From positions 3,016,501 through 3,080,500 of the forward strand of contig NZ_JBBOYD010000001.1 of assembly GCF_038007965.1 (NCBI RefSeq): a stretch of 64,000 bases of DNA, given 5' to 3'. This document shows positions 18,681 to 30,278 of the stretch, in pieces (position 1 is the stretch's first letter; every line of letters starts with the position of its first letter). The DNA comes from Niallia sp. FSL W8-0635 (lineage in GTDB: Bacteria > Bacillota > Bacilli > Bacillales > Cytobacillaceae). The notes below the pieces were generated by a model that had not been told where the DNA came from, did no database searches, and saw only the letters and a program-made list of their open reading frames with translations. The position numbers and the translations under genes are program-made.

Positions 18681-19625
18681 CTATTTCTTTCTTTTTTGAG
18701 CAGTAATACTCACCCAATCTTCCATTTGAACCGTTTCTATTATTTCTAGTCCAGATGCAATAATAGCATCTTTTACTTCTTCTTTTTTCTGAAGAATGAT
18801 ACCAGAAGCAATAAAGTAACCGTCTTCCTTGAGTAATCGGTATACATCATCTGTAAATCGTACGATAACCTCTGCCAAAATATTTGCAACAATTACATCT
18901 GCCTCTTCATTTATCCCACTTAATAAATTATTTTGACGGACTGTTGTAGTTTCATGAACCTTGTTCAATTTAATATTTAGTTTTGCAGAGCGGACCGCAA
19001 CTTCATCCAAATCTAAGGCAAGTACAGATTTAGCTCCTAACATTGCTGCTGCAATGCTTAACACTCCAGAACCAGTACCAACATCAATAACTATATCCTC
19101 TTTTTTAACTATTCTTTCCAAAGCTTGGATACATAATACAGTTGTGGGATGAGTACCTGTACCGAAAGCCATACCTGGATCTAATTCAATAATTAATTCA
19201 TCCGTATGGACAGGCGTATAATTCTCCCATGTTGGTACAATGGTAAATTTCTCCGATATTTTCACAGGATGATAATATTTTTTCCAAGCGGTAGCCCATT
19301 CTTCTTCATTAACTTCCATAATGGAAACTTTATTTAAACCAATATCAATATTAAATAGCACCAAATTATTGATGTTTTCTTTAATTGCTTCTACTGTTTC
19401 TCCAAGAAAACTATTGATTGGTAAATACGCTTTGACAAGCACGCCTTCTTCAGGATAATCATCAGGATTTAGTTGGTAGATTTCGCCGAATTGGTCTTCT
19501 CTTTCTTTAATTAGTTCAAAGGGGTCTTCAATAACTACCCCACTAGCACCTGCTTCATGCAAAATATTCGAAATAGGTTCAATCGCTTCATTTGTCGTAT
19601 GAATTGTGATTTCTGACCATTTCAT
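18681..19625 (-). CDS. prmA: Ribosomal protein L11 methyltransferase
   Basis: PrmA (YqeT) trimethylates ribosomal protein L11. The 314 residues contain the L11-recognition N-domain and a Rossmann methyltransferase domain with motif [15 protein letters not shown], the D-rich LDLDEVAV, and the catalytic-loop [10 protein letters not shown]. The open frame begins with TTG right after GGAG, too close to be used. The ATG at 19625 ([10 protein letters not shown]) has proper spacing and matches relatives. It lies 20 bases after dnaJ. Confidence 0.95.
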   Translation of the reverse strand: MKWSEITIHTTNEAIEPISNILHEAGASGVVIEDPFELIKEREDQFGEIYQLNPDDYPEEGVLVKAYLPINSFLGETVEAIKENINNLVLFNIDIGLNKVSIMEVNEEEWATAWKKYYHPVKISEKFTIVPTWENYTPVHTDELIIELDPGMAFGTGTHPTTVLCIQALERIVKKEDIVIDVGTGSGVLSIAAAMLGAKSVLALDLDEVAVRSAKLNIKLNKVHETTTVRQNNLLSGINEEADVIVANILAEVIVRFTDDVYRLLKEDGYFIASGIILQKKEEVKDAIIASGLEIIETVQMEDWVSITAQKRKK

Positions 19626-19645
19626 TTCTACCAACTCCTTTTTGA

Positions 19646-20773
19646 TTATTCACCTTTAAATGCTTTTTTTACTTTAGAGAAAAAGCTGTCTTCTTCTTCT
19701 CCTTGAGGGGAAACTCCAGATACTTCAGCAAATTCTTGTAATAGTTGCTTTTGCTTATCTGATAACTTTGTAGGTGTAACTAAACGAATGATAACATGCT
19801 GGTCACCTTGGCCATATCCACGTACATTCGGAATTCCTTTGCCTTTAAGTCGGAATTTCGTTCCAGTTTGTGTCCCAGCTGGTACTTTCAGCTTCACTTT
19901 ACCATGAATAGTTGGTACTTCTACTTCATCTCCAAGTGCAGCCTGAACAAATGTGATTGGCATTTCACAATATACGTCTTCTCCATCACGCTCGAAGAAC
20001 TCATGTCTTCTTATATGGAATACAACATATAAATCTCCTGCTGGTCCACCGTTAACGCCAGGTTCTCCTTGTCCAGAGACTCTTAATTGTTGACCATCAT
20101 CAATTCCTGCTGGTATTTTAACACTAATTTTACGGCGTTTCTTCACTTTACCTGTTCCGCCACAAGTCGAACATTTATGCTTAATCTCTTTACCAGTTCC
20201 ATTACAGTAATTACATGTTCTTCTATTCACAATCCGACCGAACGGTGTATTCTGCTCCACATTCAGCTGTCCTGTACCACTACAATGCTTACATGTTACT
20301 GGTTTAGTACCTGGTTTTGCTCCTGTTCCATTACATGTTTCACAATTTTCTTCTCTTGGTATTTCAATTTCGGTTTCTTTACCAAACGCAGCTTCTTCAA
20401 ACGATAGAGTCATCGTATACTGTAAATCTGCTCCTTGGCGCGGTGCGTTAGGATCTCTTCTTCTTGATCCACCACCGCCAAAGAAAGTGCTGAAAATATC
20501 TTCAAAACCACCGAAGCCGCCAAAGTCTCCCGCTCCTCCACCAAAACCTTGGTTAGGATCTGTATGGCCAAACTGATCATAATGAGCTCTTTTTTGATCA
20601 TCACTAAGTACTTCATATGCTTCTTTTACTTCTTTAAACTTCTCATCTGCATCTGCATCCTTATTAATATCTGGATGATATTTTTTTGAAAGCTTACGAT
20701 ATGCCTTTTTTATTTCATCCTTAGAAGCGCCTTTGCTGACTCCAAGGACTTCATAGTAATCTCGTTTATCCAT
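19646..20773 (-). CDS. dnaJ: Co-chaperone DnaJ
   Basis: DnaJ (Hsp40) delivers unfolded clients to DnaK and stimulates its ATPase. The 375 residues show a J domain with HPD (KKYHPDINK), a Gly/Phe-rich linker (about residues 70-110), four zinc-binding repeats ([32 protein letters not shown]) and the C-terminal substrate-binding domain: a type I DnaJ. A 15-bp hairpin separates it from dnaK, so its level may be set partly by read-through or its own promoter. Confidence 0.97.
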   Translation of the reverse strand: MDKRDYYEVLGVSKGASKDEIKKAYRKLSKKYHPDINKDADADEKFKEVKEAYEVLSDDQKRAHYDQFGHTDPNQGFGGGAGDFGGFGGFEDIFSTFFGGGGSRRRDPNAPRQGADLQYTMTLSFEEAAFGKETEIEIPREENCETCNGTGAKPGTKPVTCKHCSGTGQLNVEQNTPFGRIVNRRTCNYCNGTGKEIKHKCSTCGGTGKVKKRRKISVKIPAGIDDGQQLRVSGQGEPGVNGGPAGDLYVVFHIRRHEFFERDGEDVYCEMPITFVQAALGDEVEVPTIHGKVKLKVPAGTQTGTKFRLKGKGIPNVRGYGQGDQHVIIRLVTPTKLSDKQKQLLQEFAEVSGVSPQGEEEDSFFSKVKKAFKGE

Positions 20774-20894
20774 AATTGATTACCACTCCCCGATTCTTTT
20801 CACATAGATGATATTGTATCATTTTGCTTTTCTAAAGTACAATAGTTTATTCCTATCTTTCTTTAAATATCGCCAAAAAACATTAAATCTAAAA

Positions 20895-20932
20895 GAAAAG
20901 TCAAAGTCAAGATAACCTGACTTTGACTTTTC
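20895..20932 (-). terminator. Hairpin between dnaK and dnaJ
   Basis: GAAAAGTCAAAGTCA (20895-20909) pairs perfectly with 20918-20932 around AGATAACC. The left flank is A-rich with one G, giving a partial U tract for leftward transcripts. It may act as a partial terminator or an mRNA-stability element for the dnaK message. Confidence 0.65.
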
Positions 20933-20958
20933 ACTAACAATATATCGCTTTTATACGA

Positions 20959-22800
<1,842 letters not shown>

Positions 22801-22814
22801 TTAATATGTAACGC

Positions 22815-23408
22815 TTATTGACTTACTTTAACCATTGCAGGTCGAATCACTCTGTCTTTTAGCTTATACCCTTTTTGAAACTCTTCTACCACGATATTAG
22901 ATTCTGTTCCTTCCACTTCCTCTTGCATAACTGCTTGATGAAGATGTGGATCAAATTCTGTCCCAACCGCTTCAATAGCTTCTACACCCTCTTTTTTAAG
23001 AGCCTCAATGATACCGCGATAAACCATTTCAACACCAGTATATAAGCTTTGTGTTTGTTCATCTGCTGCCTCAATCTTTAATGCTCTTTCCAAATTATCG
23101 ATGCTTGGTAATAAGTCCATTACAAGACTTTGTGCTCTATATGTTTGAGCCGCTTCCATGTCAAGCTTTGATCTGCGACGTGAATTATCAAAATCAGCCT
23201 GCAGGCGAAGATAGCGATTAGATTCTTCTTCTAATTTTGCTTCTAGCGCAGCAATTTTTTCATTAGCTGCCTTTAGTTCTTCCTCATCTGCATTTTCCTC
23301 ATTGGAAGGAGTTGCTTCAGCCTCTTCAAATACTTCTTCAACAGTTTCTTCTACTTGGACATCTTCTTGTTCCATCTCTGCACTATTCGTTGTTTTTTCT
23401 TCTGCCAA
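22815..23408 (-). CDS. grpE: Nucleotide exchange factor GrpE
   Basis: GrpE releases ADP from DnaK. The protein has an acidic, variable N-terminus, a long coiled coil (about residues 42-90, [21 protein letters not shown]) and a conserved C-terminal beta domain ([17 protein letters not shown] ... [18 protein letters not shown]). The frame opens at a GTG that overlaps GGGAGGTG. I place the start at the TTG at 23408, six bases after that site, giving [13 protein letters not shown] and 197 residues, similar to the B. subtilis start. Confidence 0.93.
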   Translation of the reverse strand: MAEEKTTNSAEMEQEDVQVEETVEEVFEEAEATPSNEENADEEELKAANEKIAALEAKLEEESNRYLRLQADFDNSRRRSKLDMEAAQTYRAQSLVMDLLPSIDNLERALKIEAADEQTQSLYTGVEMVYRGIIEALKKEGVEAIEAVGTEFDPHLHQAVMQEEVEGTESNIVVEEFQKGYKLKDRVIRPAMVKVSQ

Positions 23409-23531
23409 CTTGTTCACCTCCCTTAAAGGAATTATTCAAATGAAAAACATACAGATTGGCTTTCATATTCCAATCTTAAAAATGTTGTTTATTTAAATCA
23501 ACTTTTCTCACATTTAAATATTCCACAGTCG

Positions 23532-24560
23532 TTATTTTTGATACAAATTAGTAAGTACTTTTGTCAAATCATTCGATAAAATATTTAATAAGCTAACAAC
23601 TCTTGAATATTCCATTCTTGTTGGACCAAGAATGGCGATTGAACCAATTTGCTCATTCCCTATACTGTAAGAAGCAGATATTATACTACAGTTTTCCATA
23701 GCAGTATTATTATTTTCTCTGCCAATTTTAATAGTTATATCTGAGGAATTATTGCGAATGAGTTCTGGAATTCCATCCTCTTTTTCAATCATATTCAACA
23801 AGTTTCTTATTTTCGTAATATCATGAAACTCAGGTTGACTTAAAATATTGGTCTTTCCGCCAAAGAATAATTTTTCATGCGTATCAATTTTCACCGTTTC
23901 AGAAAGTGAAGTGATTAAATACTCATAGTTGCTAATATGCTGTTTCAACAAGGAAGCAACTTCCTTATAAATCTTATTATGAAGCCGATCAATCGGGACA
24001 CCTGTTAACCGTTCGTTTAAGATATTTACCAATTTTTCTATTTCCCCTGCATGAATAGAATCAGGCAAATAGAACATTCGGTTTTCTACATGACCTGAAT
24101 CTGTCACAATAATGGCAATTGCCGTATGGTTATTTAAAGGGACAATTTGAATTTTCTTCAACTTATTTTCCTTAACGGCAGGCCCAAGGACAATAGTAGT
24201 ATAATTTGTTAAATCAGACAATATTTTTGCGGATTTTTGCACAATATTTTCTAATTCGTATATTTTCTCTGCAAACAGGGAGTTAATTCTCAAAATATCT
24301 GAACGCTTTAATTTCTGTGGTGATAAAAGATGATCAACATAAAAACGATAACCCTTTTCTGATGGAACTCGACCAGAAGAGGAATGAGTTTTTTCGATAA
24401 ACCCGGATTCTTCTAAATCGGCCATTTCATTTCGAATGGTGGCAGAGCTAAACGTGATATTTTCTTTCTTTGATAAGCTCCTTGAACCAACGGGTTGTGC
24501 TGTTGAAATAAAATCATCAATAATCACCTGTAATATTAATAATTGACGATCAGTTAACAC
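23532..24560 (-). CDS. hrcA: Heat-inducible transcription repressor HrcA
   Basis: HrcA represses the dnaK and groE operons by binding CIRCE; GroEL keeps it active. It has an N-terminal winged helix ([28 protein letters not shown]) and a GAF-like C-terminal domain ending [18 protein letters not shown]. The longest frame would start at a GTG inside the CIRCE operator. The correct start is the GTG at 24560, with GAGGTG six bases upstream, giving 342 residues aligned with the family. It heads hrcA-grpE-dnaK-dnaJ-prmA-rsmE-mtaB, and the operator 14 bases upstream makes it autoregulated. Confidence 0.96.
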   Translation of the reverse strand: MLTDRQLLILQVIIDDFISTAQPVGSRSLSKKENITFSSATIRNEMADLEESGFIEKTHSSSGRVPSEKGYRFYVDHLLSPQKLKRSDILRINSLFAEKIYELENIVQKSAKILSDLTNYTTIVLGPAVKENKLKKIQIVPLNNHTAIAIIVTDSGHVENRMFYLPDSIHAGEIEKLVNILNERLTGVPIDRLHNKIYKEVASLLKQHISNYEYLITSLSETVKIDTHEKLFFGGKTNILSQPEFHDITKIRNLLNMIEKEDGIPELIRNNSSDITIKIGRENNNTAMENCSIISASYSIGNEQIGSIAILGPTRMEYSRVVSLLNILSNDLTKVLTNLYQK

Positions 24561-24574
24561 ATTAATCACCTCTG

Positions 24575-24601
24575 TTAGCACTCTTTACGAGCGAGTGCTA
24601 A
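24575..24601 (-). promoter_or_regulatory. CIRCE operator
   Basis: TTAGCACTC (24575-24583), nine bases, GAGTGCTAA (24593-24601): a perfect match to the CIRCE consensus bound by HrcA, placed between the hrcA promoter and its start codon. Confidence 0.98.
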
Positions 24602-24611
24602 ATCTATATAT

Positions 24612-24641
24612 AAAGTAGCAAAAACAAAGGGGCTGTGTCAA
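24612..24641 (-). promoter_or_regulatory. Sigma-A promoter of the hrcA operon
   Basis: Minus strand TTGACA (24636-24641), 18-base spacer, TACTTT (24612-24617), with TG one base before the -10 giving an extended -10 (TGCTACTTT). The start of transcription would fall just before CIRCE. The perfect -35 hexamer lies inside the terminal repeat of the adjoining inverted-repeat element. Confidence 0.7.
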
Positions 24642-24756
24642 TAATTTGCTTCTTATTTCCGCAAGAAATTTTTCCCTTTTCACCTGATTTTCTGACTTTA
24701 GATTAATACTTCCTTTCTTAATCAGAAAATTTTTGATGAAAAATGTTATTAACACA
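24631..24756. mobile_element. Small inverted-repeat (MITE-like) element
   Basis: The left end GGCTGTGTCAATAA (24631-24644) is matched on the right by TTATTAACACA (24746-24756), giving 10/11 over the shared ends. Inside, ATTTTCTGA and TCAGAAAAT plus GATTAA/TTAATC form a long hairpin. It is about 126 bp, non-coding, starts within the hrcA promoter and ends four bases before the hemW stop. The GGCTGT/GTCA end resembles that of the larger element at 10345-10782. Confidence 0.55.
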
Positions 24757-24760
24757 TGAG

Positions 24761-25903
24761 TTATTCAAGTACTCCAATAAAAGATTGGAACACTTCATTC
24801 CCTAAAAACCTTCCCTTTTCTGTTAGTTTTAAAAATTCACCCTCTATTTCAATTAGCTCTCTGTCAATTAGCCCCTTTATTTCCTTACCAAAAAGCTGTG
24901 AAACTTTTTTATTATATTTTTCTTCAAATGCTGATAAACTTACCCCTTTATTTTTTCTCAATCCAAGGAATAATTCTTCTTCCATTTGCTCTATAAGCGG
25001 TACCTTATGTTCATGCATAATCGGAAAATCCCCTTGTTCTATTGGCTGCATGTATTTTTTTAAAGGACCAAAATTAGAGTAGCGGTTTCCCGCAACGTAG
25101 CCATGGGAGCCTGCTCCAAACCCAAAGTATTGTTCATTGTTCCAGTATGTTAGATTATGTGTGCTTTCAAATCCAGGCTTCGCAAAATTACTGATTTCAT
25201 ATTGCTTAAATCCATGGCTTGCCATCTCTTCCATTAACAACCCATACATGCTCGCTTCTACATCTTCACCTGGTGTTGGTAGCTTTCCCTTTCTCATCAA
25301 GTTATAAAAAATAGTTTTCGGCTCAATAATTAGAGAGTAACCTGAATAATGCTGAATATCTAAAGTAAATGCTGTCTTTAAGGTATCTTGAAAATCTTTC
25401 AAAGTTTGTCCTGGTAAACTATAAATTAAGTCTACACTAATATTGTTAAATCCAATCTTTTTCGCAGATTCAATAGAGGAAAATACATCTTCAGCTTTAT
25501 GGGTTCTGCCAATCCTTTGTAATAGCTCATTATTAAAAGATTGAACACCAAAGCTTAAACGATTGACACCTCCCTCATATAGGGCCTTTAATTTATCTTC
25601 TGTTAAGTCACCAGGATTTGCTTCAAAGGTATATTCAAGCCCAGGATGATGCTGAAGTTCTGAATTAATGATTCCACAAAGCCTATCTAGTTGGGAGGCA
25701 GATAAGCTTGTCGGTGTGCCTCCTCCAACAAAAATCGTCGAAAGCTTATGTTCACCATATTTATCAATGGTTAATTTTATTTCTTTCTCCAATGAATCTA
25801 AGTATTCATCTACCGGCTGTCCTTTTAAAAATACTTTATTAAAATCACAGTAGTGACAAATATGCTCACAAAATGGAATATGAATATATGCTGCTTTAAT
25901 CAA
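24761..25903 (-). CDS. hemW: Radical SAM heme chaperone HemW (HemN-like)
   Basis: A 380-residue radical-SAM protein of the HemN/HemW family with the cluster motif CEHICHYCDF (CxxxCxxC) at residues ~13-21, GGGTPTSLS, and a C-terminal winged-helix HemN domain. The missing N-terminal extension and overall length point to HemW, which inserts heme into target proteins, rather than the coproporphyrinogen dehydrogenase HemN; B. subtilis annotates it as hemN. The start is TTG behind AAAGGTTG. It lies between lepA and hrcA as in B. subtilis. Confidence 0.9.
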   Translation of the reverse strand: MIKAAYIHIPFCEHICHYCDFNKVFLKGQPVDEYLDSLEKEIKLTIDKYGEHKLSTIFVGGGTPTSLSASQLDRLCGIINSELQHHPGLEYTFEANPGDLTEDKLKALYEGGVNRLSFGVQSFNNELLQRIGRTHKAEDVFSSIESAKKIGFNNISVDLIYSLPGQTLKDFQDTLKTAFTLDIQHYSGYSLIIEPKTIFYNLMRKGKLPTPGEDVEASMYGLLMEEMASHGFKQYEISNFAKPGFESTHNLTYWNNEQYFGFGAGSHGYVAGNRYSNFGPLKKYMQPIEQGDFPIMHEHKVPLIEQMEEELFLGLRKNKGVSLSAFEEKYNKKVSQLFGKEIKGLIDRELIEIEGEFLKLTEKGRFLGNEVFQSFIGVLE

Positions 25904-26095
25904 TTTTTCACAACCTTTAAATTAGTTAACTCTATTATAAGACATGATTTCACCAAACCTGTTTTAATGGTGAAATAAGAAAAGAGGTTGATGCTCCTTG
26001 GCACCTACCCCCTTTACTTATAGCAGTCCATGATATGATTAGCAAGTTTCATGCATTATCTATCATTTCACGCTTACCTATCTCGTCAAACAAAT

Positions 26096-27931
26096 TTATT
26101 TTTTCGTATTACTATCATCCATACGTAATACAGCCATAAATGCTTCTTGCGGTACTTCGACAGATCCAACTTGTTTCATGCGTTTTTTCCCTTCTTTTTG
26201 CTTCTCTAGCAATTTACGCTTACGGGAAATATCTCCACCATAACATTTAGCCAATACGTTTTTACGCATCGCCTTAATAGTAGAACGAGCGACAATCTTT
26301 TGACCAATCGCAGCTTGAATCGGTACCTCAAATTGCTGGCGAGGAATAAGTTCTTTTAATTTTTCTACAATAATCTTTCCTCTTTCATAAGCAAAATCCT
26401 TATGAACAATAAAACTTAGCGCATCTACTTGTTCTGAATTTAGTAGAATATCCATTTTCACAAGTGTAGAGGTTTTATATCCAATGAGCTCATAATCAAA
26501 TGATGCATATCCTCTTGTATTTGATTTCAATTGATCAAAGAAATCATAAACTATTTCGGATAATGGAATTTCATAAGTAATTTTGACGCGAGTCTCATCC
26601 ATATATTGCATATCGATGAATACGCCTCTTTTTAGTTGACATAATTCCATAATTGCACCGACATATTCATTGGGAGCCATCATCGTTGCCTTTACAAATG
26701 GTTCTTCTATTCTGTCGATTTTTTGTGGGTCTGGCATTGCAGACGGATTATCCACCTTAATTTCTGTTCCATCTGTCAATATAACATCATAAATAACACT
26801 TGGAGCTGTTGTAATTAAGTCAATTTTAAATTCTCGCTCAATACGTTCTTGAATAATCTCCATATGAAGCAGACCTAGGAAGCCACAACGGAAACCAAAT
26901 CCTAATGCTTGTGATGTCTCTGGCTCAAATTGCAACGCAGAATCATTTAGTTCTAACTTTTCTAATGCTTCACGTAAATCATTAAATTTAGCACTGTCTA
27001 TTGGATATAACCCACAATAAACCATTGGATTTAACTTACGGTATCCTGGTAACGCTTCGGTTGCGCCATTCTTTGCATTAGTAATGGTATCCCCTACTCG
27101 AGTATCACCAACATTTTTAATTGCCGCTGTTAAGAAACCTACATCCCCAACAGATAAGTGCTCTGTAGTAGTAGCTTTCGGTGTAAACACTCCCACCTCA
27201 ATAACTTCAAATTCTTTGCCTGTTGCCATCATTTTAATTTTGTCACCAGGTTTTACCGTTCCATCAACAACACGGATATACGTCACAACCCCACGATATG
27301 CATCATATAAGCTGTCAAAAATAAGTGCTTTTAATGGCGCTTCAGGATCTCCCTCTGGAGCAGGGACTTTCTCTACTACTTGTTCAAGTATTTCTTCAAT
27401 TCCTATTCCAGCTTTAGCAGAAGCTAGTACCGCCTCAGAAGCATCCAGCCCAATTACCTCTTCAATTTCATTTCTAACTCTTTCAGGATCTGCACTTGGA
27501 AGATCAATTTTATTTATAACAGGTACAATTTCCAAATCATTATCAATGGCTAAATAAACATTGGCCAATGTTTGTGCTTCAATCCCTTGTGCAGCATCAA
27601 CTACTAAAACGGCTCCTTCACAAGCAGCCAGACTACGTGATACTTCATATGTAAAATCCACATGACCTGGTGTGTCAATTAAATGAAGGGTATAGACTTC
27701 TCCATCCTTCGCTTTATATTTCAACTGGACTGAGTTTAGTTTAATCGTGATTCCACGTTCTCTTTCTAAGTCCATTGAATCTAACAGTTGATCTTTCATC
27801 TCACGTGCTGTGAGTGCATTTGTCTTTTCTAATATTCTATCAGCTAGGGTTGATTTCCCATGATCTATATGTGCAATAATAGAAAAATTTCTAATTTTCG
27901 ATTGTCTTTTTAACATCTCTTCTCTGTTCAT
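26096..27931 (-). CDS. lepA: Elongation factor 4 (LepA)
   Basis: LepA is a translational GTPase that back-translocates or remodels stalled ribosomes and helps 30S assembly. The 611 residues contain the G domain ([38 protein letters not shown]), EF-G-like domains and the LepA-specific C-terminal domain ([25 protein letters not shown]). The length and motifs are canonical. No terminator is clear between it and hemW, so the two may be cotranscribed. Confidence 0.97.
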   Translation of the reverse strand: MNREEMLKRQSKIRNFSIIAHIDHGKSTLADRILEKTNALTAREMKDQLLDSMDLERERGITIKLNSVQLKYKAKDGEVYTLHLIDTPGHVDFTYEVSRSLAACEGAVLVVDAAQGIEAQTLANVYLAIDNDLEIVPVINKIDLPSADPERVRNEIEEVIGLDASEAVLASAKAGIGIEEILEQVVEKVPAPEGDPEAPLKALIFDSLYDAYRGVVTYIRVVDGTVKPGDKIKMMATGKEFEVIEVGVFTPKATTTEHLSVGDVGFLTAAIKNVGDTRVGDTITNAKNGATEALPGYRKLNPMVYCGLYPIDSAKFNDLREALEKLELNDSALQFEPETSQALGFGFRCGFLGLLHMEIIQERIEREFKIDLITTAPSVIYDVILTDGTEIKVDNPSAMPDPQKIDRIEEPFVKATMMAPNEYVGAIMELCQLKRGVFIDMQYMDETRVKITYEIPLSEIVYDFFDQLKSNTRGYASFDYELIGYKTSTLVKMDILLNSEQVDALSFIVHKDFAYERGKIIVEKLKELIPRQQFEVPIQAAIGQKIVARSTIKAMRKNVLAKCYGGDISRKRKLLEKQKEGKKRMKQVGSVEVPQEAFMAVLRMDDSNTKK

Positions 27932-28034
27932 TTAGTTCACTCCTACAATAATCGCGCATGTACACTATTTTTGATTATAGCAGTGTGAAGAATAAGATTC
28001 AACGAAAAGTAAAATGAATTACTCAACAGTCTTT

Positions 28035-28382
28035 TTATTTTTCTTTTTCTTCAATTATATCTCCAACAAGACTTACGCCTTTTTCTGCCAACGAAGAAAT
28101 AGTATCAGCTACTCCTTTACCGATACTGGACAATAAATTAAAAGCTCGCATTTCTTCTAATTGCTGTTTCTTTTGTTCTAAATCATGGCTTGTAACATTT
28201 TGTCCTAGGATAGAAGCCTCAACATTCCCATCCTCATTTTTAACGGATACAGCACTTTGAAACCCTTGGTCCTCATAGCCTTTCATTTTATGAATCCCAC
28301 TATTTGCTTGCTGCATTCCAAATAATACACATATAAACATTAATAAAACGATCCCGACTGCACCCAGTGTGTATAGTTTCAA
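28035..28382 (-). CDS. yqxA: YqxA-like small membrane protein (DUF3679)
   Basis: A ~115-residue protein with one N-terminal membrane segment (LYTLGAVGIVLLMFICVLFGMQQANSGIHKMKGY). It matches YqxA of B. subtilis, which lies immediately before lepA. The rest is soluble and extracytoplasmic by prediction. Two TTG codons are possible starts. I chose 28382, about ten bases after GGAG; the one at 28391 is almost inside that site. Function is unknown. Normally spoIIP lies between it and gpr, but here it follows gpr directly. Confidence 0.8.
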   Translation of the reverse strand: MKLYTLGAVGIVLLMFICVLFGMQQANSGIHKMKGYEDQGFQSAVSVKNEDGNVEASILGQNVTSHDLEQKKQQLEEMRAFNLLSSIGKGVADTISSLAEKGVSLVGDIIEEKEK

Positions 28383-28495
28383 CTTGATCAAGCTCCTTTA
28401 TACTATATTTCAAGTCTGTAATTTCTCTTTGATAGAATTTCAATCTTCCGTGTAAAATATTTCTTTTTACTTTACCAATTAGAAAACAAGCCTAA

Positions 28496-28531
28496 CCTAG
28501 CAACTCTACTAAAATGTATGGAGTTACTAGG
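28496..28531 (-). terminator. Hairpin after gpr
   Basis: CCTAGCAACTC pairs with GAGTTACTAGG (one mismatch) around a 14-base loop. It lies 25 bases after the gpr stop. The U tract is weak but present as an A-rich left flank. Confidence 0.6.
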
Positions 28532-28555
28532 AAAGGTAGAACTATTTTTGTCATT

Positions 28556-29677
28556 TTAATGAGTATTATAACCAACATTTTCTTGGTTTATTGCCGAATG
28601 TAGGGCAGCATTTAATCCATTCGCAAGCAAGTTAGCCATATCTTCAATAAAAACATCTACTTCTTTTGGTGTTACCATTAAATTATGCCCAATCGGTGAT
28701 AACACCTCATAAATCAACTTTCGTTTTTCCTCTTCCGGCAAGGTACCAATAATACCGAGAAATGTTTTTCTATGGTGTTCTTCTGGTAAATCATCTTCTG
28801 TCAATTTCCGTTTCTCACCAAAGCTTAAGCCTGCAGGTGCTAATGCTCTTGAAGGCTTATTTCCTTCCCTAAGCTCTTTACCAAAATGTTTTAAGATATA
28901 ATCTATTGTATCGCTTGTGATAGATACAGCGTCTACTACAGTTGGAACTCCGATTGCAATAACCGGTCTACCTAACGTTTCTTTGCTTAGCTCCTTCCGT
29001 TTGTTACCTACCCCGGACCCTGGATGGATGCCAGTATCTGATACTTGTATAGTAGAGTTCACTCGATCAATCGAGCGAGAGGCAAGTGCATCAATGACAA
29101 TAACAAAATCAGGATTTGTTTTCTCTACGACTCCTTTAATAATGTCACTTGTTTCTATTCCGGTAAGACCCATTACTCCTGGAGCTAAGCTGGATACAGG
29201 ACGATATCCCTCTTCCACACTTTCTGGTTGTAATTCATATAAATGTCTTGTTACAAGTATATTTTCACAAACCTGCGGACCTAATGCATCGGGAGTAACA
29301 TTCCAATTTCCTAACCCAACTACTAAACAAGAAGCATCTTCTTTTATATTGCTTTGCTTTAAAAATTGTGAAAACTCTTTTGCAAATAATTTTTCTACCT
29401 TTTCTTGTAATTTTGTATCTTGCTGTCTTATTCCCAAAACTTCTAATGTTAAATATTTCCCTTGCTTCTTCCCTATCATTTCTTCGCCCTTTTCAGTAAC
29501 TTCCACATAGGACATTTTAATGCCATCTTCTTCTTTTTCTTTGATGATTACACCATCAAGCTGTGATTGATTTTGTTCATTTTGAACAAGACCTTGATTA
29601 TGTAAAGCTAAATCTTTCGCCTCAATAGCTAAATCAGTTCTTATAGAATACATACTTAAATCTAGTTTTTCCTCCAT
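28556..29677 (-). CDS. gpr: Germination protease GPR
   Basis: GPR is the aspartic-type protease that degrades small acid-soluble spore proteins early in germination. It is made as a zymogen in the forespore. The 373 residues match the family: an N-terminal propeptide ([19 protein letters not shown]), the conserved [48 protein letters not shown], and [16 protein letters not shown] precedes the ATG. A candidate sigma-G promoter lies upstream, and rpsT is divergent. Confidence 0.96.
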   Translation of the reverse strand: MEEKLDLSMYSIRTDLAIEAKDLALHNQGLVQNEQNQSQLDGVIIKEKEEDGIKMSYVEVTEKGEEMIGKKQGKYLTLEVLGIRQQDTKLQEKVEKLFAKEFSQFLKQSNIKEDASCLVVGLGNWNVTPDALGPQVCENILVTRHLYELQPESVEEGYRPVSSLAPGVMGLTGIETSDIIKGVVEKTNPDFVIVIDALASRSIDRVNSTIQVSDTGIHPGSGVGNKRKELSKETLGRPVIAIGVPTVVDAVSITSDTIDYILKHFGKELREGNKPSRALAPAGLSFGEKRKLTEDDLPEEHHRKTFLGIIGTLPEEEKRKLIYEVLSPIGHNLMVTPKEVDVFIEDMANLLANGLNAALHSAINQENVGYNTH

Positions 29678-29716
29678 TGTTATCCCCTTCCAATCTAATT
29701 AATATAGTCCTATTAT

Positions 29717-29746
29717 TAGCATTACCTTTCTCTTGAAAAAAATTCA
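29717..29746 (-). promoter_or_regulatory. Candidate sigma-G promoter for gpr
   Basis: Minus strand TGAATT (29741-29746), 17 bases, AATGCTA (29717-29723), compared with the sigma-F/G pattern of a TGAATA-like -35 and CATACTA-like -10. It lies about 40 bases before the gpr ATG. gpr is a sigma-F/G gene in B. subtilis. The match is good but not perfect. Confidence 0.5.
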
Positions 29747-29770
29747 TATTGTCCAAATTAGCAGGAAGTC

Positions 29771-29799
29771 TTGCATTATTAGTCCTCGTTTGATAAAAT
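29771..29799 (+). promoter_or_regulatory. Sigma-A promoter of rpsT
   Basis: TTGCAT (29771-29776), 17 bases, TAAAAT (29794-29799), about 85 bases upstream of the rpsT start. The leader could hold a regulatory site for S20 autocontrol, but I see no defined structure. Confidence 0.7.
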
Positions 29800-29884
29800 A
29801 TCACTTGTTCTTTAAGTTTTTTAGGAATGTATATATCGAGTTTAAATAATGAACTTGATGCTTCTTTTTAGGGGGTGAACGTAA

Positions 29885-30151
29885 ATGCCAAATATTAAAT
29901 CTGCTATTAAACGTGTGAAAACTAGTGAAGCTCGTAAAGCTCAAAACACTACAGTTAAATCTACAATGCGTACTGCTGTTAAAAAGACTGAAGCTGCTAT
30001 TGCTCTTAATGACACAACTGCTGCAAATGAAAGTTTTGTAGAAGCTGCTAGTAAATTAGACAAAGCTGCTGCTAAAGGTCTTATTCATAAAAATGCTGCT
30101 GCTCGTAAAAAATCTCGTTTAGCGAAAAGAAAAAATGCTTTAAACGCTTAA
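29885..30151 (+). CDS. rpsT: 30S ribosomal protein S20
   Basis: S20 is a primary 16S rRNA-binding protein. The 88 residues are rich in Lys and Ala, begin [21 protein letters not shown] and contain the conserved [23 protein letters not shown]. The ribosome binding site is AGGGGGTGA. It is a single-gene plus-strand unit with its own promoter and terminator, divergent from gpr and convergent with holA. Confidence 0.98.
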   Translation: MPNIKSAIKRVKTSEARKAQNTTVKSTMRTAVKKTEAAIALNDTTAANESFVEAASKLDKAAAKGLIHKNAAARKKSRLAKRKNALNA

Positions 30152-30158
30152 TGAGCGA

Positions 30159-30192
30159 AAAAAAGACTATCGATTCGATAGTCTTTTTTTTA
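30159..30192 (+). terminator. Intrinsic terminator of rpsT
   Basis: AAAAAGACTATCG pairs with CGATAGTCTTTTT around a minimal loop and is followed by a T8 tract ending about 30191. The A-run on the left makes it potentially bidirectional for holA. Confidence 0.93.
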
Positions 30193-30278
30193 TGGCTAAT
30201 TATATAGTTGTTCGTGTTTATCTATGGCAGGATTCCTTATGTTCCAGACTCGTTTTCGTACTGATTAATTCCTCTTTT

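Noticed and set aside
28917..29510. Plus-strand 197-codon frame
   Set aside because: It is a shadow of gpr in the opposite strand; GPR motifs make the coding strand certain.
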